A stretch of DNA of 64,000 bases from Haemophilus haemolyticus_L (GCF_003490595.1 NZ_QQGY01000003.1:143311-207310), one strand, 5' to 3'; numbered from the stretch's first letter, positions 1 through 8,810 are shown. Translations and numbers: made by a program. The notes: generated by a model not told the origin, from the letters alone.

Positions 1-643
1 TTTTGCCTTCACCTACAATATAAGCGCGTTCGCAAACATCAAGGGTTTCACGAACATTATGGTCAGTAATTAATACGCCTAATCCACGATTGCGCAAATC
101 AGTAATAATTTTCTTAATATCGCTCACAGAAATAGGATCTACACCAGCAAAAGGCTCATCTAATAGAATAAACTTAGGGTTTGCAGCTAATGCTCGTGCG
201 ATTTCAACTCGACGACGTTCACCGCCAGATAATGACTGACCTAAATTATCCCGAATATGGCCAATATTAAATTCCTCAATCAACTCATCAGCTTTTTCTC
301 GACGTTGTTGAGAGGTTAAATCTTTGCGGATTTCTAATACAGCCATTAGATTTTCATATACAGTCAAACGGCGAAAAATAGAGGCTTCTTGTGGTAAATA
401 ACCGATTCCACGTTGCGCACGATTATGCATTGGGAGTAAACTAATGTCTTCTCCGTCAATAATAATTTTACCTTGATCTTGGCGAACTAACCCGACAACC
501 ATGTAGAAGGTTGTTGTTTTCCCCGCTCCGTTTGGTCCGAGCAAACCAACAATTTCATTAGAGTTTACAGTTAAACTTACATCTGAAACAACTTTACGGC
601 TTTTATAGCTCTTAGCTAAATTTTCAGCAGTCAGAATTGACAT
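1..643 (-). CDS. lptB: LPS export ABC transporter ATPase LptB (3' end cut by window edge)
   Basis: Cytoplasmic ATPase that powers extraction of lipopolysaccharide from the inner membrane with LptF/LptG and passes it to LptC and LptA. Translating the minus strand from the ATG at 643 gives MSILTAENLAKSYK, then a Walker A (GPNGAGKTT), the Q-loop region (GYLPQEASIF), the ABC signature LSGGERRR and a Walker B (ILLDEPFAGVD). About 214 of the usual ~240 residues are present; the C-terminus lies outside the window. It starts 3 nt after the lptA stop, so it is co-transcribed with lptC and lptA. Confidence 0.95.
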   Translation of the reverse strand, partial: MSILTAENLAKSYKSRKVVSDVSLTVNSNEIVGLLGPNGAGKTTTFYMVVGLVRQDQGKIIIDGEDISLLPMHNRAQRGIGYLPQEASIFRRLTVYENLMAVLEIRKDLTSQQRREKADELIEEFNIGHIRDNLGQSLSGGERRRVEIARALAANPKFILLDEPFAGVDPISVSDIKKIITDLRNRGLGVLITDHNVRETLDVCERAYIVGEGK

Positions 644-646
644 AAA

Positions 647-1165
647 TTACTTCCCTTTAGCTTGTTGTAATTGAGATGGAATAAGGACTGTGGTTACACG
701 TGATTTTCCATTGCCATTAGCTTTAAGTTGCTGTTTTTTCACATCGTAGGTAATTAGTTGTCCATTAATCTTACTATCAAGTTGCTTTAATTCAGCATTG
801 TCAGTTAATGTCAAAAATTCAGTACCAAGATCATAGTGAACTTTGTTTGCTTTCCCATCCACTGGCTTACCATTATCTAGCTGTTGATGGAATGTTACTG
901 GAGTACCAAATGCTTCTACGGTTTCTTTTTTACCTGAATTTTCAGGTGGGCGTGTAATGACAACTTTATTTGCCTTGATTAAAATTGAACCCTGAGTAAT
1001 TGAAACGTTATCAGTAAAAGTGACAACACTTTTTTCCATATCTAATGATTGATTATCAGAAACAATGTTGATCGGTTGATTGGTATCATCTTTCAAAGCT
1101 AAAGCAGAGAAAGAGGTCATGATTAATGCAGCGAGTAAAATAATTTTATTGTTTGTTAATTTCAT
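647..1165 (-). CDS. lptA: Periplasmic LPS bridge protein LptA
   Basis: Periplasmic OstA/LptA-fold protein that polymerises into the bridge carrying LPS from LptC to LptD in the outer membrane. The 172-residue protein begins with a signal peptide (hydrophobic IILLAALIMTSFSALA, cleavage after ALA near residue 24). The DDTNQPINIVSDNQSLDMEKSV start of the beta-jellyroll follows, typical of the family. Its first 20 nt overlap the end of lptC, and lptB follows 3 nt after its stop, so the three form one tight operon. The length is normal for the family (about 170-185 aa). Confidence 0.95.
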   Translation of the reverse strand: MKLTNNKIILLAALIMTSFSALALKDDTNQPINIVSDNQSLDMEKSVVTFTDNVSITQGSILIKANKVVITRPPENSGKKETVEAFGTPVTFHQQLDNGKPVDGKANKVHYDLGTEFLTLTDNAELKQLDSKINGQLITYDVKKQQLKANGNGKSRVTTVLIPSQLQQAKGK

Positions 1166-1754
1166 AATATGTTTTTACCTGTTCTTTTAATGTTGCAATT
1201 TGTTGGCGTAGATTGCCAATCATTTTTAAGCCTGTTGAGTTAAAATTTTGTCCGTTTATTTTCACCATTGTATCTGATGAAATATCTTGAGTTTTTAAGT
1301 TAACCTCTGCAACTTGTGTTTCGATTCGCTGTAACCGAGAAGTTGGTTCTAAACTTTCAGCAACGACATCACCCTCTAAATAAAGCATTTCATCTTTCGT
1401 CAATTTGGCTTTTTTTGCGCTAAGTTTCCAACTTTGTGATTCTAATAATTTTGCTGAATTATTTGATTTTTCAGCATTATTAGATGTAGAGACATCGAAT
1501 AAGTACACCAAAGGCATTTCAAACTCAGTATGGCCATCAACTGTATAATGTTTCACTTTGTCTGCGGTCGAGAGATATTGTTTCTTACCTTCAGGGGAAA
1601 ACACCGTAGTTTCCATTTTATTTCCAATATAATCTGGACTATCTGGTTTTTTTACTAAGTTTGACAAATCAGGTTTATCGCTATTTAAAGAATAAAACCA
1701 TCCCAGTGAACCGAGAGCGATAAGACCTAAAATTACATTCCAACGAATATTCAT
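1146..1754 (-). CDS. lptC: LPS export protein LptC
   Basis: Single-pass inner-membrane protein that receives LPS from LptB2FG and hands it to LptA. It has 202 residues: a short cytoplasmic N-terminus, one membrane span (VILGLIALGSLGWFYSL, residues ~7-23) and a periplasmic jellyroll with the DYIGNKMETTVFSPEGKKQY region that resembles LptC/YrbK. It is slightly longer than E. coli LptC (191 aa). It is first in the lptC-lptA-lptB run and overlaps lptA by 20 nt; darP lies 48 nt upstream on the same strand. The family is identified by context and topology as much as by motif. Confidence 0.93.
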   Translation of the reverse strand: MNIRWNVILGLIALGSLGWFYSLNSDKPDLSNLVKKPDSPDYIGNKMETTVFSPEGKKQYLSTADKVKHYTVDGHTEFEMPLVYLFDVSTSNNAEKSNNSAKLLESQSWKLSAKKAKLTKDEMLYLEGDVVAESLEPTSRLQRIETQVAEVNLKTQDISSDTMVKINGQNFNSTGLKMIGNLRQQIATLKEQVKTYYEINKQ

Positions 1755-1802
1755 ATTTTTAAATTTGTTACTCGAGAAGTGCGGATAAAAATTTGATATT
1801 TT

Positions 1803-2339
1803 TTAATCTTCTAACATCAATGCTTTGAGCATTTGATAAATTTCTCGATAGGCTTTCGATGGTTTATTCTGCTCACGTTCTTTTTGTGCTGAACGAATAA
1901 GATTACGTAGTTGTTGACGATCTACATCGGGATAATCATTTAATAAATCGGTTAGAGCCACGTCACCTTTTTCTACTAATTCATCCCGCACTTTTTCGAT
2001 TTTGTGCAGCATGGCCTGCTGTTGGTTATGTTTATTTTCGATTTTATCTAATGCTTCACGAATGGGCTCAACATCAATGCCTCGAAATAATTTTCCGATA
2101 TACTGTAATTGACGGCGACGAGCTTCTTTTTGTAAACGCTGTGCAAGCTCAATGGCATCAAGTAAGGATTCATCAAGTGGGATTTTAGCAAGATTAGCTT
2201 TGGTTAAATTTACAATCTTTTCACCAAGTTGTTTTAAGTCTTCAGCATCGCGTTTGATTTCGCTTTTACTTACCCAAATAATTTCTTCTTGGTCTTCATC
2301 TTCCCAATCGAAAGCTTCTTTTTTCTTACGTTTCGCCAT
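1803..2339 (-). CDS. darP: Ribosome-associated 50S assembly factor DarP/YjgA (DUF615)
   Basis: DUF615 protein. In E. coli, YjgA/DarP binds late 50S precursors and helps assembly around the peptidyl transferase centre. The protein is very charged: a lysine-rich start (MAKRKKKEAF), an acidic patch (DWEDEDQEE), then helical segments including RQLQYIGKLFRGID, which is strongly conserved in the family. The frame extends 12 nt upstream to a TTG at 2351, but the ATG at 2339 is preferred because GAGAGA sits 6 nt before it. This gives 178 residues, the usual length. It is divergent from pmbA. Confidence 0.9.
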   Translation of the reverse strand: MAKRKKKEAFDWEDEDQEEIIWVSKSEIKRDAEDLKQLGEKIVNLTKANLAKIPLDESLLDAIELAQRLQKEARRRQLQYIGKLFRGIDVEPIREALDKIENKHNQQQAMLHKIEKVRDELVEKGDVALTDLLNDYPDVDRQQLRNLIRSAQKEREQNKPSKAYREIYQMLKALMLED

Positions 2340-2427
2340 AATTTCTCTCAACTAAAATTTGGCGCGTATTTTAGCACAAAGTTTCAAAATAATATAAAAT
2401 GTGACAAATTTTTAACGGGAAAAAATA

Positions 2428-3783
2428 ATGAAAATAGCCGAAAATCAAACCGCACTTTTGAAAGCTCAAGAACAAGAATTACGTCAAGCAGTTAGCTTTG
2501 CTGTTGAATTAGCAACAAAATCAGGCGCGAGTGCAGAAGTCGCGGTCACTAAAGTGAGCGGATTGTCAGTATCCACACGTTTGCAAGAAATTGAAAATGT
2601 TGAATTTACTAATGATGGTGCATTGGGGATTTCCGTTTATATGGGACAACAAAAAGGCAATGCATCAACATCAGATTTAAGTGAAGGCGCTATTCGAAAC
2701 GCAGTAGAAGCCGCACTTGCTATTGCAAAATATACTTCACCCGATGATTGCACAGGCCTTGCGGATAAGGATTTAATGGCTTTTGAGGCACCTGATTTAG
2801 AGCTTTATCATGCTGCTGATGTGAATGTTGATAAAGCAACAGAACTTGCACTTCAGGCTGAAAAGGCGGCTTTAGAGGCGGACGAGCGTATTATAAATAG
2901 TAATGGTGCAAGTTTTAATTCTCATACAGGCGTGAAAGTGTATGGAAATAGCCATGGCATGTTGCAAAGTTATTTATCAAGCCGTTATTCCTTATCTTGT
3001 TCGGTTATTAGTGGCGTAGAAGATGCCTTAGAAAATGATTACGAATATACGATCTCTCGTGAATTCGATAAACTCCAATCGCCAATTTGGGTTGGTGAAA
3101 ATTGTGCAAAGAAAGTCGTTTCTCGTTTAAATCCTCAAAAATTGAGTACACGAGAAGTGCCTGTCATTTTTTTAAATGATGTTGCAACTGGTCTTATTTC
3201 TCACTTTGCTGCTGCAATAAGTGGTGGCAGTTTATATAGAAAATCGAGTTTCTTGCTCGAACATTTGGGTAAACAGGTCTTACCTGATTGGTTCAATATC
3301 AGTGAGAGACCACATTTATTACGTCGTTTGGCTTCAACGCCTTTTGATAGTGAAGGTGTTCGTACGCAAGATCGTGAAATTGTTGAAGGTGGAATATTAC
3401 AAACTTATTTAGTGACAAGTTACAGTGGTAAAAAACTCGGTATGCCAAGTACAGGGCACGCTGGAGGCATTCACAACTGGCTTGTTAAGCCAAATTTGGC
3501 TGGTGGATTGACCGCGCTTTTACATCAAATGGGAACTGGATTGTTAGTAACGGATGTCATGGGACAAGGTGTCAATATTGTTACGGGCGATTATTCGCGT
3601 GGTGCATCAGGTTTTTGGGTGGAAAATGGTCAAGTTCAATATCCAGTCGCCGAAATTACCATTGCAGGGCAATTACAAGATATGTTGAAGAATATGGTTG
3701 CTGTAGCGGATGATATAGAGCATCGTTCTAACATCCAAACTGGTTCTATTTTGTTAGATAAGATGAAAATTTCAGGAAATTAA
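2428..3783 (+). CDS. pmbA: TldE/PmbA family metalloprotease subunit
   Basis: PmbA/TldE, partner of TldD in the TldD/TldE metalloprotease that trims peptide substrates such as microcin B17 precursor and CcdA. The 451-residue protein shows the family landmarks TKSGASAEV near the N-terminus, LSSRYSLSCSVI in the middle, and the C-terminal glycine-rich GMPSTGHAGGIHNW and GDYSRGASGFWVENG blocks. TldE lacks the HExxxH zinc motif found in TldD, and none is seen here. It is transcribed divergently from darP and followed by an intergenic region holding a small RNA. Confidence 0.95.
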   Translation: MKIAENQTALLKAQEQELRQAVSFAVELATKSGASAEVAVTKVSGLSVSTRLQEIENVEFTNDGALGISVYMGQQKGNASTSDLSEGAIRNAVEAALAIAKYTSPDDCTGLADKDLMAFEAPDLELYHAADVNVDKATELALQAEKAALEADERIINSNGASFNSHTGVKVYGNSHGMLQSYLSSRYSLSCSVISGVEDALENDYEYTISREFDKLQSPIWVGENCAKKVVSRLNPQKLSTREVPVIFLNDVATGLISHFAAAISGGSLYRKSSFLLEHLGKQVLPDWFNISERPHLLRRLASTPFDSEGVRTQDREIVEGGILQTYLVTSYSGKKLGMPSTGHAGGIHNWLVKPNLAGGLTALLHQMGTGLLVTDVMGQGVNIVTGDYSRGASGFWVENGQVQYPVAEITIAGQLQDMLKNMVAVADDIEHRSNIQTGSILLDKMKISGN

Positions 3784-3799
3784 AAAATATTTTTAAAAT

Positions 3800-3814
3800 T
3801 GAGAATTATTCTTA
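3800..3814. promoter_or_regulatory. Fur box candidate
   Basis: TGAGAATTATTCTTA matches the 7-1-7 Fur model TGATAATnATTATCA at 11 of 14 specified positions. It abuts the TTGACA -35 at 3815. The string TGAGAATTATT recurs exactly in the proposed Fur box of hitA (50071-50085, opposite strand), which supports the call. Fur binding itself is inferred. Confidence 0.65.
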
Positions 3815-3842
3815 TTGACAATAACTAAATGTCTGCTACTAT
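3815..3842 (+). promoter_or_regulatory. sigma70 promoter of small RNA
   Basis: A perfect -35 TTGACA (3815-3820) is followed 16 nt later by TACTAT (3837-3842), giving a start near 3849. No ORF with a ribosome site follows before a terminator at 3914-3946, so the transcript is short and probably non-coding. Confidence 0.7.
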
Positions 3843-3848
3843 ACGCAC

Positions 3849-3946
3849 ATCTGTTAAGCGATTGCAGGTTGCTCCAACAGGTAGAGTAGAAAGTAAATTC
3901 GTTAGGGTTCAAAAAGGCTGAAGGTTTAAACTTCAGCCTTTTTTTT
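3849..3946 (+). ncRNA. Probable Fur-repressed small RNA
   Basis: About 98 nt between a strong promoter and an intrinsic terminator, in the pmbA-hpt gap. There is no start codon with a ribosome site and reading length. The 3' end is a 10-bp stem (AAGGCTGAAG / CTTCAGCCTT) followed by eight Ts, typical of Hfq-type sRNAs. A Fur-box-like palindrome directly upstream of the -35 suggests expression under iron limitation. H. influenzae has a described iron-responsive sRNA, HrrF; this may be it, but the identity is from memory and unchecked. Exact ends are inferred. Confidence 0.65.
3914..3946 (+). terminator. Intrinsic terminator of the small RNA
   Basis: Perfect 10-bp inverted repeat AAGGCTGAAG (3914-3923) / CTTCAGCCTT (3931-3940) with a 7-nt loop, followed by a run of T. 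Confidence 0.85.
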
Positions 3947-3994
3947 GTAAAATAGCAAACGATTTTATCCCCTGTCATTTCATAAGGAAACACA

Positions 3995-4534
3995 ATGAAA
4001 AAACACCACGTTGACGTTTTAATTTCAGAGAACGATGTTCATGCTCGTATTGCTGAATTAGGTGCTCAAATCACAAAATTTTATCAAGAAAAACAGATCG
4101 ATAGCCTTGTTGTTGTGGGGCTTTTACGTGGTTCCTTTATGTTTATGGCGGATATCGTTCGTCAGATAAATTTACCTGTGGAAATTGAATTTATGACAAC
4201 TTCAAGTTATGGCACAGGTATGACCACTAATCACGACGTTCGTATTACCAAAGATTTAGACGGTGATATAAAAGGTAAGCACGTTTTAATTGTGGAAGAT
4301 ATTATTGATACGGGCTATACATTGGAAAAAGTGCGTGATATTTTGAATTTGCGTGAGCCTGCGAGCCTTGCAATTTGTACTTTGCTTGATAAACCTTCTC
4401 GCCGCGAAGTGGAAGTGCCTGTTGAATGGGTTGGTTTTGAAATTCCTGATGAATTTGTGGTGGGGTATGGTATCGATTACGCACAACGCCATCGTAATTT
4501 AGGCTATATCGGTAAAGTTGTTTTAGAAGAATAA
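3995..4534 (+). CDS. hpt: Hypoxanthine phosphoribosyltransferase
   Basis: Purine salvage enzyme that converts hypoxanthine (and guanine, weakly) plus PRPP to IMP or GMP in the cytoplasm. The 179-residue protein contains the PRPP-binding motif VEDIIDTGYTL (residues ~98-108), the flexible-loop region SSYGTGM, and the C-terminal DEFVVGYGIDYAQRHRN purine-site segment typical of Hpt. The ribosome site AAGGA lies 8 nt before the ATG. It follows the small RNA terminator and ends just before an inverted pair of uptake-signal-like sequences that can act as a terminator. Confidence 0.95.
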   Translation: MKKHHVDVLISENDVHARIAELGAQITKFYQEKQIDSLVVVGLLRGSFMFMADIVRQINLPVEIEFMTTSSYGTGMTTNHDVRITKDLDGDIKGKHVLIVEDIIDTGYTLEKVRDILNLREPASLAICTLLDKPSRREVEVPVEWVGFEIPDEFVVGYGIDYAQRHRNLGYIGKVVLEE

Positions 4535-4548
4535 TTTGATTTTATTGA

Positions 4549-4592
4549 AAAGTGCGGTTGAAATTTTAAATGAATTTTTAGCCGCACTTTTA
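4549..4592. terminator. Uptake-signal inverted pair, likely terminator between hpt and nrdG
   Basis: AAAGTGCGGT (4549-4558) and GCCGCACTTT (about 4582-4591) form a 9-bp stem between convergent hpt and nrdG. Converging DNA uptake sequences commonly double as terminators in Haemophilus. The second copy departs from consensus at one base. Confidence 0.6.
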
Positions 4593-5057
4593 TAACTTAA
4601 ATCGATGAATAATTTGATTTGCTGAACCTCGCCAAACTAAACTTGGGTCTGCCTGTTCTTGAATAAACTTCCCATCAATTAACACATCAATATAAGGCAA
4701 AATAGCACGTTGTTGTTCATCTAATTCATCTAGTTTATAACCCGTCCAAACCCAGATGTCTTTATCGGGACATTCTCGTTTTACACGTTGCACAAAGGGC
4801 AATAATGTTTCTACGTTAAGGGGATGAAGTGGATCGCCACCTGAAAGCGTCAACCCTTGGCGTTTAATGCGTGTGTCTTTTAAATCATTGATGATTTGTT
4901 GTTCCATTGCTTCATCAAATAGTACACCCGCTGAAAATGACCAACTTTTTTGGTTATAGCAACCTTTGCAAGCATGCGTACATCCACTGACGAAAAGTGT
5001 GCATCTTGTACCTTCGCCATTGATCACATCGGTCGGGTAGTATTGGAGATAGTTCAT
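4590..5057 (-). CDS. nrdG: Anaerobic ribonucleotide reductase activating protein
   Basis: Radical-SAM activase that installs the glycyl radical on NrdD, needed for dNTP synthesis without oxygen. The 155-residue protein carries the Fe-S cluster motif C-x3-C-x2-C (C26, C30, C33 in GCTHACKGCYN) and the SAM-binding GGDPL segment, with the short single-domain length of NrdG. nrdD is not in this window, so the pair is split or adjacent elsewhere. It is transcribed away from the 4.5S RNA gene. An uptake signal lies at 5102-5110 upstream of the start. Confidence 0.94.
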   Translation of the reverse strand: MNYLQYYPTDVINGEGTRCTLFVSGCTHACKGCYNQKSWSFSAGVLFDEAMEQQIINDLKDTRIKRQGLTLSGGDPLHPLNVETLLPFVQRVKRECPDKDIWVWTGYKLDELDEQQRAILPYIDVLIDGKFIQEQADPSLVWRGSANQIIHRFKL

Positions 5058-5122
5058 TTCATAAAAATCCTAAAAATGTGGCTTAAATTCTCGCCAAATT
5101 CACCGCACTTTTTAATTAATCT

Positions 5123-5151
5123 TTGCAATGCGGCGGTAATTTCTGCATAAT
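5123..5151 (+). promoter_or_regulatory. Promoter of 4.5S RNA
   Basis: TTGCAA (5123-5128), 17-nt spacer, CATAAT (5146-5151), predicting a start near 5157. That leaves a ~21-nt leader before the mature RNA at 5179, like the RNase P-removed leader of E. coli ffs. Confidence 0.6.
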
Positions 5152-5178
5152 AGCGCGCAATCGCATTGCGATATCAAT

Positions 5179-5288
5179 GGAAACCTTCTCGGTCTCTCGC
5201 AACGGTGTCTGGTTTACTCGGTCAGGTCCGGAAGGAAGCAGCCAAAGTCGGAATTACTGTGTGCCGAGAAGAAGCTGGGAAGGTTTCC
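5179..5288 (+). ncRNA. ffs: 4.5S RNA (bacterial SRP RNA)
   Basis: RNA component of the signal recognition particle, which binds Ffh and targets membrane proteins to FtsY and SecYEG. The universally conserved GGTCAGGTCCGGAAGGAAGC tetraloop/asymmetric-loop segment is at about 5220-5239. The ends GGAAACCTT (5179) and AAGGTTTCC (to 5288) pair to close the long hairpin, giving about 110 nt, close to E. coli 4.5S (114 nt). It lies between nrdG and cydC and converges on cydC. The 5' leader is probably trimmed by RNase P. Confidence 0.93.
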
Positions 5289-5304
5289 GCCCAACTTCCT
5301 TTTC

Positions 5305-7032
5305 TTATACCCGCTCAATCAATCTTTTAAAGAAACCATTTTCTTTTGTGATTAAGCTATTGTAATCACCTTCTTCGATTAATCTTCCGTTATCAATTAC
5401 ACAAATTTTATTGAATTGTTCAATTGAACTGAGACGGTGAGTGACCATAATTAGGGTTTTATTTTCGGCATGTTGCAGAATTAAACGTAAAATCTGACGT
5501 TCAGTTTCGCGATCTAAGCCTTCTGTTGGTTCATCTAATAATAAAATTGGCGCATTATTGAGTAAAATACGTGCTAAACCTAAACGGCGTTGTTCTCCGC
5601 CAGAAAGCGGACGACCGCCATCTCCCAGCCAAAGATTTAAACTATCTTCTTGCTCAAGTAATTTGCTTAAGCCAACTTGATGTAGCACTTCAATCATTTT
5701 TTCATCGGAAATTTTATCCGCACTTGCAAATTGTAAATTTTGACGAAGTGTATCGCTGAATACGTGAACACGTTGAGTTAAAAAACAAATTTGGCGGCGT
5801 AATGTTTCTTCTGAATAGGCGGAAATGGGTTTTTCTGCCAATAAAAGCTCACCTTGATTCGCATCATAATTGCGTACTAAAAGTTGAAGAAGTGAAGATT
5901 TTCCACTTCCAGTTTTGCCTAAAATAGCAATTCTTTGGCCTTGTTCTAAATCTAATGTAAGATTTTTTAATACAAGCGTTTCTTGCCCTGGATAGGAAAA
6001 ACTTAAATCCTTCGCAGAAATTAACCGCACTTTTGTTTCAAATTCCTCGTTGCCATTAAACTCAACAAGCGGTTTTTGCTCAATGATTTCGGTCACACGT
6101 TCTGCTGCCGCAATAACTTGACCTATATGTAAAAATGCCGCACCCAATGGCATGATGATCTCAAAGGCGGCAAGTGCAGCAAAAGTGAAAAGTGCAATAT
6201 AAGCCGTGCGATATTCATCTGTGCCAAAATCGGCGTTACTTGCAAACCATAGCATTCCAGAAATCAACAAACCATTAAGAAACAGAACAAGTGCGGTAGA
6301 AAATCCACTTAATTTTGCTTCTTTGGCTTGATCTTCCTGCCATGTTTTTTCTGTGGCTGACATTTTCTCTTTTAATTTATCTTCTGCATTAAATAATAAA
6401 AGCTCGGCTTGTGCTTGGATAAATTCTAAAAACTGGGTTCGATAGGTCGCGCGTGCTTGGATTAAGCGTTCGCCAAATTGCTGTCCTAAGCGATAAAAAA
6501 TGGTTGGGATAATTATTAATAAAATCAACAAAAATAAGCCTAAACCAAGTGCGAGTGGAATATTGATAAAGCTAAGTCCAATCGTCATGGCAATGATTAC
6601 AAATGCAGCAGTGAAGAATGGTGCAAGTAAACGTAAATAGAGGCTATCAAGTGTATCAACATCGGACACTAAACGATTTAACAAATCGCTGTTGCGATAA
6701 CGATTTAATACCGCTGGGCTTAAAGGAATAATTTTTTCAAAAACTTGTACGCGTAATTTGGACAAAATGCGGAATGTTGCATCATGCGTCACTATTTTTT
6801 CAAAATAGCGCATGACGGTTCGTCCGATAGCTAAACCTCGCACACTGGCTGAAGGGTAGAAAAAGTTAAATAGCGTGCCTAGTCCTGCAATGGCTGTGGC
6901 GGCTAAAAACCAGCCTGAAACGGTAAGCAAGCCCATGCTGGAGCCTAAACCTAAAATCATCAGCACCAAGCCTAAAATGAGAGGGAACTTGGCGAATTTA
7001 AATAAACGTATAAACGGAAGTAATGTGCCCAT
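5305..7032 (-). CDS. cydC: Heterodimeric ABC exporter subunit CydC
   Basis: Half of the CydDC exporter, which moves cysteine and glutathione to the periplasm (a haem-linked role is also proposed) and is needed for cytochrome bd assembly. The 575-residue protein has an N-terminal six-helix exporter membrane domain (residues ~1-310) and a C-terminal ATPase with Walker A LGKTGSGKSS, signature LSGGEQRR and Walker B ILLLDEPTEG. Its ATG overlaps the cydD stop by one base (TAATG), indicating translational coupling. The 3' end faces ffs. Confidence 0.94.
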   Translation of the reverse strand: MGTLLPFIRLFKFAKFPLILGLVLMILGLGSSMGLLTVSGWFLAATAIAGLGTLFNFFYPSASVRGLAIGRTVMRYFEKIVTHDATFRILSKLRVQVFEKIIPLSPAVLNRYRNSDLLNRLVSDVDTLDSLYLRLLAPFFTAAFVIIAMTIGLSFINIPLALGLGLFLLILLIIIPTIFYRLGQQFGERLIQARATYRTQFLEFIQAQAELLLFNAEDKLKEKMSATEKTWQEDQAKEAKLSGFSTALVLFLNGLLISGMLWFASNADFGTDEYRTAYIALFTFAALAAFEIIMPLGAAFLHIGQVIAAAERVTEIIEQKPLVEFNGNEEFETKVRLISAKDLSFSYPGQETLVLKNLTLDLEQGQRIAILGKTGSGKSSLLQLLVRNYDANQGELLLAEKPISAYSEETLRRQICFLTQRVHVFSDTLRQNLQFASADKISDEKMIEVLHQVGLSKLLEQEDSLNLWLGDGGRPLSGGEQRRLGLARILLNNAPILLLDEPTEGLDRETERQILRLILQHAENKTLIMVTHRLSSIEQFNKICVIDNGRLIEEGDYNSLITKENGFFKRLIERV

Positions 7033-8792
7033 TATTGGATATCCTGTTGTCGTTGAGCGAGTAGTTCAGCAAAGAAACCTTCATGTTGTAATTCAGCAAA
7101 TTTACCTTGCTGTACTATTTCTCCTCGTTGCATCACAAAAATTTGATCACATTGTTTCAAATCTTCAATTCGGTGGGTAATCATCAGCGTAGTTTGATGC
7201 TGGCTTGCTTCATTCAATGCTTGTAAAACAAGATTTTCTGATTGCGCATCTAAGCTTGCGGTTGGCTCATCGAGCAAAAGTAAATCGCCTTTGCGTAATA
7301 GTGCACGAGCAATAGCAAGGCGTTGCGCTTGTCCCACCGAAACGCCTAATCCACCATCTTTGATTTCGTGATGAAGTCCAAGTTTATCGGTAAATTCTTT
7401 CGCTTGAGAGCGTATTAACGCTTGATTAATTTCTTCATCGTTAGCTTGAATATCGCCAAGGAGTAAGTTTTCTTCAATTGTACCTTGTAATAACAATGGA
7501 TTTTGTCCTACCCAGGCAATATGTTTGCGCCAATCAGCTAGATTGCTTTCGCGAAGTTCTTGACCATTAATTTTGAGAGAGCCCTCATAAGGCAAAAAGC
7601 CCAAAATTACATTCATTAATGAGGTTTTCCCTGCACCACTTTGTCCTACAAGCGCAACATTATGATTCGCTGGAATCTGGAAGTTTAACGGCTTAGTTAA
7701 TGCTGATCCTTGTGTCGAAAGCACCACTAAATTTTCGGCAGAAATTTCAACCGCACTTTCTAAAGAAATTGTTTTTTCGTTTTGATGAACGGTTAAATAA
7801 TCGGATTCTAAAAAATTAACAATGGCATCTGCTGCACCAATGCCCGCTGCGCGGTCGTGGTAATAAGCGCCAAGATCGCGTAAGGGTTGATAAAATTCAG
7901 GTGCAAGAATTAAACAAAAGAAACCTGTGAAAAGTGTAAGCGGTGCATTATAGGTGCCAAATTCAATTTGGCCCAAGTAGCTAAAACCAAAATAGACCGC
8001 CATCAGTGCAATGGAAATAGAGGTAAAAAATTCCAATACGGCAGAAGAGAGAAAAGCGAGTTTTAGCACATCCATTGTGGTTTCTCGGAAATCTTCAGTG
8101 GCGTTTTCAATATGTTCAGTTTGTTCAGAAGTGCGGTTAAAAAGACGCAAGGTTTCCAAGCCACGTAAGCGATCTAAAAATTGGGCGCTGAGGCGAGAAA
8201 GGGTATCCATATTTTTTTGGCTGTTGTCAGCCGCAGCAATACCGACAATAATCATAAACAGAGGAACAAGTGGTGCGGTAATCATTAAGATTAAGCCAGC
8301 AGCCCAGTTCAACGGAAATACAGCAATTAAAATAACGACTGGAACAATGGCTGAAAGACTTTGTTGAGGCAGAAAACGAGCATAGAAATTATGTAAGTTT
8401 TCAACCTGTTCCAACATAATGCTTGCCCAACTTCCAGCTGGTTTTTGATTGATTGTCGCAGGGCCGACAAGATGGATTTTATCCAGAATCTTTTGACGAA
8501 TATGATTGCGTAATAATTGTCCGCTTTGGAAACCTATTTTTTCGCGTGCCCATAAAATAATTGCACGCATCCCGAAGCCGATAATTAGCCCGAGAAAATA
8601 AGGAATGAGTTCATCACGAGGCACATTTTGCATAATCAGTTTATCAAGCAACGTCGCAAGAAAATAAGTTTGCGCGACTAAAATGAGTGCAGAAAGCGTA
8701 GCCAGGACAATGTTTGCGCGCATTAATTTTTTGATGGGTTCTTGTTGTGCGCGAAGCCATTTTTGTAAATATTTTTGGCGAAGTTTGTTCAT
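7032..8792 (-). CDS. cydD: Heterodimeric ABC exporter subunit CydD
   Basis: Partner of CydC. It has 586 residues from MNKLRQKYLQKW: a membrane domain to about residue 330, then an ATPase with Walker A VGQSGAGKTS, signature VSVGQAQRLA (degenerate S-V-G-Q, as in CydD) and Walker B LLLLDEPTASLD. The open frame runs 114 nt further upstream into trxB, but the ATG at 8792 is chosen because upstream residues overlap trxB and its terminator and do not resemble CydD. The trxB-cydD-cydC order groups genes for thiol and cytochrome homeostasis. Confidence 0.93.
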   Translation of the reverse strand: MNKLRQKYLQKWLRAQQEPIKKLMRANIVLATLSALILVAQTYFLATLLDKLIMQNVPRDELIPYFLGLIIGFGMRAIILWAREKIGFQSGQLLRNHIRQKILDKIHLVGPATINQKPAGSWASIMLEQVENLHNFYARFLPQQSLSAIVPVVILIAVFPLNWAAGLILMITAPLVPLFMIIVGIAAADNSQKNMDTLSRLSAQFLDRLRGLETLRLFNRTSEQTEHIENATEDFRETTMDVLKLAFLSSAVLEFFTSISIALMAVYFGFSYLGQIEFGTYNAPLTLFTGFFCLILAPEFYQPLRDLGAYYHDRAAGIGAADAIVNFLESDYLTVHQNEKTISLESAVEISAENLVVLSTQGSALTKPLNFQIPANHNVALVGQSGAGKTSLMNVILGFLPYEGSLKINGQELRESNLADWRKHIAWVGQNPLLLQGTIEENLLLGDIQANDEEINQALIRSQAKEFTDKLGLHHEIKDGGLGVSVGQAQRLAIARALLRKGDLLLLDEPTASLDAQSENLVLQALNEASQHQTTLMITHRIEDLKQCDQIFVMQRGEIVQQGKFAELQHEGFFAELLAQRQQDIQ

Positions 8793-8810
8793 AGTTTTAT
8801 CGTGATATAG

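Noticed and set aside
4286..4492. Minus-strand ORFs across hpt
   Set aside because: They are shadows of the hpt reading frame with no ribosome site and no family resemblance.
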